Source of the DNA: Pedobacter sp. Leaf176
GTDB lineage: Bacteria; Bacteroidota; Bacteroidia; Sphingobacteriales; Sphingobacteriaceae
DNA length: 64,000 nt
NCBI RefSeq assembly: GCF_001424305.1
Contig: NZ_LMPD01000002.1
Span: 502,280 to 566,279 of the forward strand
Direction of reading: 5' to 3'
Within the stretch, counting starts at the first letter, position 1. Each line of letters opens with the position of its first letter. Positions 42,811 to 51,096 of the stretch are shown here, one piece after another. The position numbers and the translations under genes were made by a program. The notes under the pieces are model-generated. The model made no database searches and was not told where the DNA came from. It saw only the letters and a program-made list of their open reading frames with translations.

Positions 42811-44283
42811 ATGTTAAAACAACACCTACAGCAAAAATTACTGCAAAAATTATCACCTCAACAAATTCAATTTATTAAATTGTTGCAGGTACCTACAGTT
42901 GCTTTAGATACCAGAATAAAAGAAGAACTTGAAGAGAATCCGGCACTGGAGGATCCCAGTTTAATGACTGCAGATGAACCTAAAAGTGAGTATGATGATT
43001 TAAATGATGGGCCTGATGATTTCGAAAAATCATCAGAAGACAGCAACCTGGATGAGTTCAATGTAGACGACTATCTTCAGGACGATAACACCAACGATTA
43101 CAGTACCAATTATAATAATGGCGATGATGATGATGAAAAGAAAGAAACACCAATTGCCATTGAAAGTACTTTTTTCGAAAGTCTGCAGGAACAATTAGAC
43201 TTAGTTCCGCTTTCCGATCAGGATTTTATAATTGGAAAACAAATAATAGGAAGTCTGGATGATGATGGTTACCTGCGTCGCCCATTGAGTTCGATGATTG
43301 ACGATTTAGCCTTTTCTCAAAACGTAATGGTTGAAGAGGAAGACGTTTTAGAAATGTTAAGGCTTATTCAGAGTTTCGACCCTCCTGGTATTGGTGCCAG
43401 AGATTTAAAAGAATGTCTATTGATTCAGTTGAAGCGAAAAGACACCAATAATCCGATCATTATAAAAGCGATGAACGTTGTCGAAAATTATCTGGACGAA
43501 TTTACGAGAAAACATTACGATAAACTCGAAAAAAGTTTAGGATTAGACAACGAGGAATTAAAGGAAGTTGTAAATGAAATTCTCAGGTTAAATCCAAAGC
43601 CAGGAGATGCAAACCAGGTTACGACCAAACAAATGCAAATCATTCCTGATTTCCACATCAGCAACAACGATGGTATTTTAATTCTGACTCTAAATTCGAA
43701 AAATGCGCCTGAATTAAAGGTCAGCCGTTCTTATCAGGAAATGTTTGAGCATTATGATAAAGCTTCTTCAAAAGATAAAAAACTGAAAGAGGCTGTTCAA
43801 TTTGTCAAACAAAAACTTGATTCAGCAAAATGGTTTATCGATGCAATTAAGCAAAGGCAGCAAACGCTGCTTAAAACGATGAATGCTATAATGCTTTATC
43901 AATACGAATATTTCCTAACTGCCGATGAACGCAAAATGCGTCCGATGATTTTGAAAGACATAGCTGATAAAATTGATATGGACATATCGACTGTATCCAG
44001 GGTTGCGAATTCAAAATATGTTCAAACCGAGTTTGGTACATTTCTTTTAAAATCTTTCTTTTCCGAAGCCATTCAAACAGAAAATGGAGAAGAAGTTTCT
44101 AACAAAGAAGTTAAAAAGATACTGGAAGATTGTATTGGCAATGAAGATAAACGCAAGCCCCTTGCTGATGAAAAGCTTACAGAGATATTAAAAGAACGTG
44201 GATACAACATTGCCAGAAGAACTGTTGCAAAGTACCGGGAGCAGATGAATATCCCGGTAGCCAGGTTAAGAAAGGAACTTTAG
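42811..44283 (+). CDS. rpoN: RNA polymerase sigma-54 factor (490 aa)
   Basis: Alternative sigma factor that needs AAA+ activators. Region I, Gln/Leu-rich (QHLQQKLLQKLSPQQIQFIK), an acidic linker (about 55-120), the core-binding domain (GYLRRPLSSMIDDLA, FDPPGIGARDLKECLLIQL), the HTH (DIADKIDMDISTVSRVANSK) and the RpoN box near the C-terminus (NIARRTVAKYREQMNIP). A -7-like TATTTTTG lies at 42782-42789. No activator or bound cluster is adjacent; GG-N10-GA sites are noted elsewhere in the window. Confidence 0.96.
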   Translation: MLKQHLQQKLLQKLSPQQIQFIKLLQVPTVALDTRIKEELEENPALEDPSLMTADEPKSEYDDLNDGPDDFEKSSEDSNLDEFNVDDYLQDDNTNDYSTNYNNGDDDDEKKETPIAIESTFFESLQEQLDLVPLSDQDFIIGKQIIGSLDDDGYLRRPLSSMIDDLAFSQNVMVEEEDVLEMLRLIQSFDPPGIGARDLKECLLIQLKRKDTNNPIIIKAMNVVENYLDEFTRKHYDKLEKSLGLDNEELKEVVNEILRLNPKPGDANQVTTKQMQIIPDFHISNNDGILILTLNSKNAPELKVSRSYQEMFEHYDKASSKDKKLKEAVQFVKQKLDSAKWFIDAIKQRQQTLLKTMNAIMLYQYEYFLTADERKMRPMILKDIADKIDMDISTVSRVANSKYVQTEFGTFLLKSFFSEAIQTENGEEVSNKEVKKILEDCIGNEDKRKPLADEKLTEILKERGYNIARRTVAKYREQMNIPVARLRKEL

Positions 44284-44285
44284 TA

Positions 44286-44327
44286 AGTTGTTTGGTTGTT
44301 TAGATTTTCCAAAAAAACCAAACAACT
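44286..44327. terminator. 12-bp inverted repeat between rpoN and porP
   Basis: AGTTGTTTGGTT (44286-44297) is the exact reverse complement of 44316-44327, placed between two convergent genes. It probably ends both transcripts. The surrounding bases repeat TTGTTTGGTTGTTT-like words in both directions. Confidence 0.6.
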
Positions 44328-44345
44328 AACCAAATATCAAACAAT

Positions 44346-45359
44346 TTACCACATTTTAATATAAGATGGAACCTTATAAATATTGTTAAGCAGCAAACCG
44401 AGAACAATTTCATGGCTTCCATTGCTCACTGTATTCAAATCAGAAGTTGTGAAATCGTAGGAGTAGGTCAGGTTTACCATTTTACCAATATTAAAGCCTG
44501 CCATTGCTGAAAATGAATCATCTTTGCGGTAGCTTCCGCCCAACCATATTTTGTCTTTAAAAGCAACTTTCATATTTAGATCGAAAGATACCGGAGCAGG
44601 CCTCACATACTTAACCATGATTGAGGGAATCGCGGCTATTTGATCGTCTAAAAAGAATTTGTAACCGGCTGTAGCAAATAAATGAGTTACTTCTTTACCA
44701 GTATTATAATTATCGGAATTTGTAAAACTTAATTTCTGTCCCAATACTTGTTGAGCGGAAAGGCCGGCAAAAACCCTGGCTCCATACAACCAAATGCCAA
44801 CGCTCAAATCTGGCTTAACTTGACTAACAATAGCATTGGAAAGTGCGGGATCTATTTGGCTATCGGGAAACGTTAATGAGTTAACATCTAACTTGATACT
44901 CGAAATGCCAGCGGCTGCACCGACTGATAAGTTAAAAGTGTTGCTCAGCTGCAAATGGTAGGCATACGTTAAGTTTGCATCCAATCTGGATAGCGGTCCG
45001 GCTTTGTCTTGAACAACAACAACCCCCATACCATGATGAGCTGGAGAGGCAGTATAATTCTGAGTATAGTTTCTGTCCATAGGATCACCGGTTTGCTCAG
45101 GGAAGGATGTTAATGCATTACTCCATAGCTGGTTATCTCCTAATGCCCAGTGGGCAGAAACAAATGCTGTTTGAGGCGCATCATTAATACCCGACCATTG
45201 CTTCCTGAAACCCGCTTTGAAATCAATGTAATTTTCAATCCCTGAAAGTGCAGGATTTAATAAATATTGATTAAAAATATATTGCGTGTATTGCGGCTTT
45301 TGTTGCCCATAGCCTCTAAAGCTCAAAAATAGTACGAATAGAATGGTTAATTTTTTCAA
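44346..45359 (-). CDS. PorP/SprF family type IX secretion membrane protein (337 aa)
   Basis: Outer-membrane barrel protein that attaches or helps secrete specific T9SS cargo. Signal peptide (LTILFVLFLSFRGYGQQ), then the family pattern PQYTQYIFNQYLLNPALSGI and YIDFKAGFRKQWSGIN, and later strands GVVVVQDKAGPLSRLDANLT and WLGGSYRKDDSFSAMAGFNI. Lies 2 bases after the stop of the large cargo gene upstream, a frequent PorP-cargo pairing in Bacteroidota. Confidence 0.93.
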   Translation of the reverse strand: MKKLTILFVLFLSFRGYGQQKPQYTQYIFNQYLLNPALSGIENYIDFKAGFRKQWSGINDAPQTAFVSAHWALGDNQLWSNALTSFPEQTGDPMDRNYTQNYTASPAHHGMGVVVVQDKAGPLSRLDANLTYAYHLQLSNTFNLSVGAAAGISSIKLDVNSLTFPDSQIDPALSNAIVSQVKPDLSVGIWLYGARVFAGLSAQQVLGQKLSFTNSDNYNTGKEVTHLFATAGYKFFLDDQIAAIPSIMVKYVRPAPVSFDLNMKVAFKDKIWLGGSYRKDDSFSAMAGFNIGKMVNLTYSYDFTTSDLNTVSNGSHEIVLGLLLNNIYKVPSYIKMW

Positions 45360-45361
45360 TT

Positions 45362-48300
45362 TTATCTGATTATTGTTAATGGGCCTGTTATTGTTTTTCT
45401 CCCATTTCTAGGATTGATAAGATAATAGTAAACGCCTGCAGGCAAAGGTAAATTTTGATAATTTCCATCAAAGGCAACTTTGTAGCCGTTACTAAAGAAA
45501 ACCCTCATGCCATTTCTATTAAAAACTTCTATAGTTGCTTTTGGATAACTTTCTAGATATTTAATACTCCAGATGTCATTAACACCATCACCATTAGGCG
45601 TGAATGAATTCGGAGGTATTAAAGCTTGTAAAACCTTGACTGTTACAGACGTGGTAACGGTACAACCCTGGTTACTAGTCGCGATGAGTTTATATTCTGT
45701 ATCGTTTTCTGGCGAAGCAACCGGATTCAAAACATCGTCATGATCTAAACCTATTGACGGTGTCCACTTATACTTAAGACCCTCACCTTCAGCTATCGCA
45801 GGTATTGTGACTTGCCCGCCGGAAAGAATATATAACGTTGACCCAGCACCGGCAGTTGGAGATTTGAATACGTTAATAGTTTTGGTGATGGACGAAGAAC
45901 AGCCATTAAAGGGTATAAAGTTGTAAGTAATTACATGCTCACCAACACTTACCAATTTTGGGTTAAAATTGCCTTCCGCATCTACTCCCTCTCCTGAATA
46001 AGTTCCTGTTCCAGAAATAAGTGAAGTTTCCTTTGCCTGGTTGATTACAACCGGGCCATCACCCTGGCAAGCTGCAGGAATATCAGCAAATTCCAATATT
46101 GGCGAAGGCTTTAACGCGATAACTTTTGATGTTTCTTCAAAACAGCTTTCACCAGAGTATGCAACCAACCGAATTTTATAATTCCTAGTTGCATTGCCTC
46201 CAAAAGCAGCATAAATTAAATGAATATCAGCAGTTGTAGGATACATGACTGTTTCAAATTTCTCTGGCTCGTTTATAAAATCTTTGTAAATAAGAATCTT
46301 AGTGATTTTGCCTACAAATGCTGTCGATGAATTATTTATGACAACATCATGATTACTGCATAAATTATTTTCGTTCTGCACGCTAAATTCTGCTTTTTGA
46401 ACAGCACCATTTACAACAAAATCTCTTGTTTTGGTTGTTATACAGCCATTAGTGTTCGTGATTTTTAAGGTAACAGTATAAGAGCCAAAGTTTACGTATT
46501 TATGTTTTCCATCTTTATCTGTTGACGTGTTTTGATTAAGTGCGGTTGATGCCGGATCCCCAAAATTCCATTCGTAAGTAAATGTACCAGTACCGCCTGT
46601 TACATCAGTCGATTTATTAACAAATATTGCAAAGTCGTCCTTTAAGCAAACATCTGGTGTTGTAAAATCGGCTACAGGCAAATAAGTTACGTTAACATTC
46701 TGAGTAAATGCTGTACTGATACATCCTTCGGCAGAGGTTGTTGTAAGTGCAACCGTATATGTTCCAACAGCTGTGTATTGATGAGTGAAAGGCGTTTTGT
46801 CTAATCTATCTATTTTAGTTCCGTCGCCGAAATCCCAGCTCCATTTGCTAATTGTATTCGGACTTTTAATCGAACTTATTGTTGACTGATCGGCAACCAG
46901 GTAATCGGTGTTTATACAAGTATTTAAACTAGCGGTGAATTTCGAAACAGGTAAGGGAAATATTTGCACTTGCTTAGTTACCGCATCAGAAAAACATCCG
47001 GTGCCAGATTTGACCGATAAACTAACTGTATATGTACCTTCAGCAGCATATGGATGTTTTGGATTTTTTTCTATTGAAGTCGTCCCGTCGCCAAAATCCC
47101 ACAACCAGTTGGTTACGGCAAAATCAGTTGAATTTGACAGGCTTTTATCGGAAAAATCGATATCAGATTTTGCACAGCTGCTTGCTGCGACTTCGAAATT
47201 TGCCGTAGGTAAATCATAAATGGTAAAGATGTAATTGGTTTCCAAGTCCCCATTCTGACAGCTGGTTTCATTATTCGGCACATGAGCTATTACATTTAAT
47301 TTATGCTCTCCTACCATTGAATAAGTTTTATCATCAGGATATTTGTACGAATAAAAAGTTTGCCCGTTTATAAGCTTTACTTCTGGTTCATTTGTTGTTT
47401 GAACAGACGGTTCAGCATCCAAGGTCCAGGTAATTTTATCTGGTTTATAAGGTAAATTAATTTTAAAGCCCGCTTTAGAATTAATACATCCATTAGGACT
47501 TTCTTCGTTTTTAGCTTCGTTAACGACAGTTAGATAATTGTTTGACGAGAGATTAGTTCCGGCCGAATAAGAATAAGACTCTGCTTGTCCGAAGCCATAA
47601 GCAATCGCATTAAATCCGTCATCAGCATTTAATGTTAAACTCTTAAAAGAAGAATTGTTAGAAGTTCCGGTTACAGGGATTTGGTTATAAACGTATAATG
47701 AATTGCCAACCACCGGCAGCCAGGGGGTTGTTGGAGCAACACCATCTACCTTGAAAGTAGAAGATTTACTAGCTAACATTAACACATTAATGTAACGCTC
47801 TGTAATATTTTGAAGCGTTGATGAAAAAACTGTTATCGTTTTAATATTAAATTCTACAGGATTTAACATGACCATTTCAGGATCACCAATTGTCTGTAAT
47901 CCAACCGCTGACGAACAGGTTTGGGTTAGAGAATATTGTGCTACACTAATTAATTTATCAGCAGTAACAAAACTTGATTCTGTAAGCTGCTCACTTTCAA
48001 TAAATCGCCCTTTGTTAACGGTATAAGTTTGCCCATTGTATGTTACTTTTGTATTATCTTCCTGGGCTAGAATCCTGAGTATGTATTTTCTTCTGGCGAA
48101 AGGTACTATCCCGTAACTTTTTCCCCAACTCACTGTTGGATACAATTGTTGAAACAAGGGGTCTTGTGAGCCTGTACAAACTATTGAGATAACTGATGTT
48201 CCAGAAAAAGCTGCAAATCTCTTACAAGATGAAGTTAACGGATCTGCCTCAACATATACGCCAGTCAAATCGTCTGAACCAGACATATATTCATATACAT

Positions 48301-48862
48301 CCCCCGTCTTTAACAGCTTAATTGTTTTCACATTTCCCGTCTTTTCATGCAATAGAACAGTTGTATTGTCTTCTACAGCAACAATCGCCAAATAATTATT
48401 ACCATTATTACTTTGGGTATAATTCATGGAATAATAAGTTTGTCCTAATGTTTCATAGGGTAATATTAAGGAAGCAGCAGATCTTGCATTTCCGTAAATA
48501 TGCGTGTAAGCAGAAACTTTTGGCATCCCATCCTTAACTTTGATGTGAATACCCCTATTTACCAGATTTACATTTGACTCAGACAAATCTACATAAGCAC
48601 TATTTCGAGGTATGTCGAAACGAATAGCCGTATTTGCAACGATAGCTTTAGTTTCTGACCAAGTACCACAGCTGACGGTGACTTCAGATGCTGATTTAGA
48701 GGTTACAAAAACCGCAATATTGGCTAAAGCACCACCACTCGGCACATGCGTAGGAAAAACTGCCCAGAAATTCGTTCCTTCATTAGAAACACTCTGTCCG
48801 AATACGCTTTCAGTAAACGAAAATAAAAGAATAGCAAAAACTAATAATGTCGCCCTGCCCAT
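45362..48862 (-). CDS. Large T9SS-secreted PKD protein with IgGFc-binding-like N-terminus (1166 aa)
   Basis: Surface or secreted adhesin-like protein. Signal peptide (LLVFAILLFSFTESVFGQ); IgGFc-binding-like domain over about 25-435 (SNEGTNFWAVFPTHVPSGG, SAASLILPYETLGQTYYSMN); three PKD domains at roughly 550-830, each with WxFGDG-type motifs (WLWDFGDGTTS, KWSWDFGDGTK, YEWNFGDPAS); further Ig-like modules; and a type-B gliding-associated sorting domain (GDGVNDIWSIKYLESYPKAT, GVYYYLINPRNGRKTITGPL). The downstream PorP protein probably handles its export or anchoring. The ligand is unknown. Confidence 0.92.
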   Translation of the reverse strand: MGRATLLVFAILLFSFTESVFGQSVSNEGTNFWAVFPTHVPSGGALANIAVFVTSKSASEVTVSCGTWSETKAIVANTAIRFDIPRNSAYVDLSESNVNLVNRGIHIKVKDGMPKVSAYTHIYGNARSAASLILPYETLGQTYYSMNYTQSNNGNNYLAIVAVEDNTTVLLHEKTGNVKTIKLLKTGDVYEYMSGSDDLTGVYVEADPLTSSCKRFAAFSGTSVISIVCTGSQDPLFQQLYPTVSWGKSYGIVPFARRKYILRILAQEDNTKVTYNGQTYTVNKGRFIESEQLTESSFVTADKLISVAQYSLTQTCSSAVGLQTIGDPEMVMLNPVEFNIKTITVFSSTLQNITERYINVLMLASKSSTFKVDGVAPTTPWLPVVGNSLYVYNQIPVTGTSNNSSFKSLTLNADDGFNAIAYGFGQAESYSYSAGTNLSSNNYLTVVNEAKNEESPNGCINSKAGFKINLPYKPDKITWTLDAEPSVQTTNEPEVKLINGQTFYSYKYPDDKTYSMVGEHKLNVIAHVPNNETSCQNGDLETNYIFTIYDLPTANFEVAASSCAKSDIDFSDKSLSNSTDFAVTNWLWDFGDGTTSIEKNPKHPYAAEGTYTVSLSVKSGTGCFSDAVTKQVQIFPLPVSKFTASLNTCINTDYLVADQSTISSIKSPNTISKWSWDFGDGTKIDRLDKTPFTHQYTAVGTYTVALTTTSAEGCISTAFTQNVNVTYLPVADFTTPDVCLKDDFAIFVNKSTDVTGGTGTFTYEWNFGDPASTALNQNTSTDKDGKHKYVNFGSYTVTLKITNTNGCITTKTRDFVVNGAVQKAEFSVQNENNLCSNHDVVINNSSTAFVGKITKILIYKDFINEPEKFETVMYPTTADIHLIYAAFGGNATRNYKIRLVAYSGESCFEETSKVIALKPSPILEFADIPAACQGDGPVVINQAKETSLISGTGTYSGEGVDAEGNFNPKLVSVGEHVITYNFIPFNGCSSSITKTINVFKSPTAGAGSTLYILSGGQVTIPAIAEGEGLKYKWTPSIGLDHDDVLNPVASPENDTEYKLIATSNQGCTVTTSVTVKVLQALIPPNSFTPNGDGVNDIWSIKYLESYPKATIEVFNRNGMRVFFSNGYKVAFDGNYQNLPLPAGVYYYLINPRNGRKTITGPLTIIR

Positions 48863-48980
48863 TGTATTAGTTTGATTCAGAAATAGTTTGCATTTTTTAA
48901 ATAGAAAGGCAATATACCATTAATGTACAAACCAAGAAATAGGCCAACCATAAAATTATCTGAAGATTTTTTTAAAAGTA

Positions 48981-49592
48981 CTATAATAGACCACCAGCCC
49001 TCAACACATCCATAATTGACGGAAAAGTATTTTTCACAATCGGCCCAATGTGATTTTTATTCAACCAAACGGCTTCATCAATTCCTTCTTCTTTTTGAGG
49101 TACTAATTTGGGCTCGCCTTTCACTTTCATTTTATACCAGTTGGTTTTCTTAATCACCATTTTGGAACCCATGGGATAGACATGGTAGGTTTTACAAAGC
49201 TTTTCTTCTCTTTTAGCCACTTTAATGCCACACTCTTCTTCCACCTCTCGAACGGCCGTTTCTTTCATATTTTCACCGGCTTCGAGCTTGCCTTTCGGTA
49301 AATCCCACTTTTTATTCCTGAAAATAAACAAATAGTTACCACTAACACTTTCCACCAATCCGCCGGCAGCCTTTATGATTTCACAATTCTTTTTTAGCTT
49401 TTTAAAAGTCTCTTTTGGGTTCTTAGTTAGAAAAATGTAGCTTTTCTTAGACCCATTTTTCAACTTTTTATAAAATGTTTGTAAATCAAAATCCTGAAAT
49501 TCAAGTTGTTGAATTTTTTCTTTTTGGTTTGGCAAAACATCTGAGATAAAGAGGGTGTTATCGTTAATATAAATTCTGTAATTTTGGGCCAT
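48981..49592 (-). CDS. NUDIX hydrolase (203 aa)
   Basis: Cleaves a nucleoside diphosphate linked to another group; substrate unknown. A complete Nudix box is visible (GKLEAGENMKETAVREVEEE followed by CGI), and WDLPKGK precedes it. The N-terminal 75 residues (YRIYINDNTLFISDVLPNQK) are an added beta-rich part common in Bacteroidota homologues. Its ATG shares the CATG palindrome with pyrE, so the two divergent genes have no space between their starts. Confidence 0.9.
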   Translation of the reverse strand: MAQNYRIYINDNTLFISDVLPNQKEKIQQLEFQDFDLQTFYKKLKNGSKKSYIFLTKNPKETFKKLKKNCEIIKAAGGLVESVSGNYLFIFRNKKWDLPKGKLEAGENMKETAVREVEEECGIKVAKREEKLCKTYHVYPMGSKMVIKKTNWYKMKVKGEPKLVPQKEEGIDEAVWLNKNHIGPIVKNTFPSIMDVLRAGGLL

Positions 49593-50256
49593 GTATAATA
49601 AAAGTGATATTGAATTAAAGGTAGCGGAATTTTTATTACAAATAAAGGCAATTAAATTGCAACCTAATAATCCTTTTACTTGGGCATCAGGTTGGAAATC
49701 GCCTATTTATTGCGATAACAGAATTACCCTCTCCCATCCTCAGGTTAGAACCTTTATTCGTCAGAAATTAGCGCAGGCCATACAAGAAGAATTTGGCTCA
49801 GTTGATGTTATTGCTGGAGTAGCGACCGCGGGTATTCCACAGGGCGTTTTAGTAGCACAAGAATTAGGTTTACCTTTTATCTACGTTAGAGCAAAAGCTA
49901 AAGAACATGGCACCGGAAGTTTAATCGAGGGTGAAGTTGTGGAGGGCCAACGGGTGATGGTAATCGAAGATTTGATTTCTACAGGAAAGAGCAGCTTGCA
50001 AGCTGTCGATGCACTAAGAGCGGCTGGTTTATCAGTTGCCGGTTTAGCCGCCATATTTACCTATGGATTTGAAAAAGCTGATGAAAACTTTGCTGCTGCA
50101 AAATGTCGCTACATCACTTTATCAAATTATGGTGCTTTGATCGATTACGCTGCCGAGCACAGTATTATCGCAAAAAGCGACATGGAGTTACTGAGCAAAT
50201 GGCGCCTAAATCCTTCGGAATGGGGACAAAATCAAATATCAAACTCACAATTTTAA
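49591..50256 (+). CDS. pyrE: Orotate phosphoribosyltransferase (221 aa)
   Basis: Fifth step of UMP synthesis: orotate plus PRPP to OMP. N-terminal LQPNNPFTWASGWKSPIYCD, the active-site KAKEHGTGSLIEGEV loop, and the PRPP-binding motif VMVIEDLISTGKSSLQAVDA are all typical. The length is normal. The start (MYNKSDIELKVAEFLLQIKA) matches the family and cannot be moved far. A TAATTTTG -7-like box ends four bases before the ATG, so a leaderless message is possible. Confidence 0.95.
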   Translation: MYNKSDIELKVAEFLLQIKAIKLQPNNPFTWASGWKSPIYCDNRITLSHPQVRTFIRQKLAQAIQEEFGSVDVIAGVATAGIPQGVLVAQELGLPFIYVRAKAKEHGTGSLIEGEVVEGQRVMVIEDLISTGKSSLQAVDALRAAGLSVAGLAAIFTYGFEKADENFAAAKCRYITLSNYGALIDYAAEHSIIAKSDMELLSKWRLNPSEWGQNQISNSQF

Positions 50257-50287
50257 TACAAAATCGCCTAACCTAAATATCAGCTAA

Positions 50288-50686
50288 ATGACAATTATAG
50301 AAAGTACTGTAGAAGTAAATAAACCTGTTTCTGAGGTTTATGCTTTCCTCTCAAACATGAACAACCATCAACAATTGATGCCCGAAAATATTTATAATTG
50401 GGAATCTACTGAAGATGATGCTCGTTTTACCATTCAAAACATGGCTAAACTTGCTATTAAAATCTCTAATCGCGTAGAAAATCAGGAACTTACTGCCATA
50501 CCGACGGAAAAAGCTCCTTTCGACGTTGAATTAAAATGGACCGTTGTTGATAACGGAAACGGTACAACAACAGCCAAACACATTATTTCAGCAGATTTAA
50601 ATATGATGATGAAAATGTTAGCATCCGGTCCTTTACAAAAATTAGCCGATCATCAGACTGAAAAACTTAAAGAAATATTGGGGTAA
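50288..50686 (+). CDS. SRPBCC-fold protein (132 aa)
   Basis: Small START/Bet v1-like hydrophobic-ligand-binding protein. Family opening STVEVNKPVSEVYAFLSNMN, middle ISNRVENQELTAIPTEKAPF and a long C-terminal helix MMKMLASGPLQKLADHQTEK. No catalytic residues can be claimed; the ligand is unknown. Follows pyrE by 31 bases and is followed by a terminator, so the two probably share a transcript. Confidence 0.85.
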   Translation: MTIIESTVEVNKPVSEVYAFLSNMNNHQQLMPENIYNWESTEDDARFTIQNMAKLAIKISNRVENQELTAIPTEKAPFDVELKWTVVDNGNGTTTAKHIISADLNMMMKMLASGPLQKLADHQTEKLKEILG

Positions 50687-50765
50687 AATAAAGGTAAACT
50701 CAATAATTGATGAATTGCTAAATTGTTTTTTTGAAAGAAAACAGGTAGCAGGTAATACTTAAAGA

Positions 50766-50802
50766 AAAAAAGCATCTGTAGATAAAACGCAGATGCTTTT
50801 TT
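50766..50802 (+). terminator. Rho-independent terminator of the pyrE transcript
   Basis: AAAAAAGCATCTG (50766-50778) pairs perfectly with CAGATGCTTTTTT (50790-50802) around an 11-base loop. Confidence 0.93.
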
Positions 50803-51096
50803 ATGCATTAGGCTTTCCCTGCAATAGATTCAGAAGTCTGGCCACGAACCGATTGGAACGATATTTTTTGTTGTCGTATTGATCAGAGTCGAAGGAACAA
50901 CTAAAAGTAAAGCGTAAAGCAGGACTACACTGATAAATGGACATTACAACTGCTTTCTACGTTAAAAAACAGACAAAATTTCATTATAAAACTCTAATAA
51001 TCAGAAATTTAGTCATAAAACAGAAAAGTGACCAGACAAAATTACCGATTACAAAATCAAAACTGATGTGGCATTTGTTTTGACCAAAACGGTTAT
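50803..51096 (+). other. Gap upstream of clpB
   Basis: 294 bases without a recognisable gene. The part next to clpB holds a sigma-54-like TGGCATTTGTTTTGAC (51069-51084). A CIRCE-type heat-shock repeat (CIRCE, TTAGCACTC pattern) was looked for and not seen. Confidence 0.4.
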
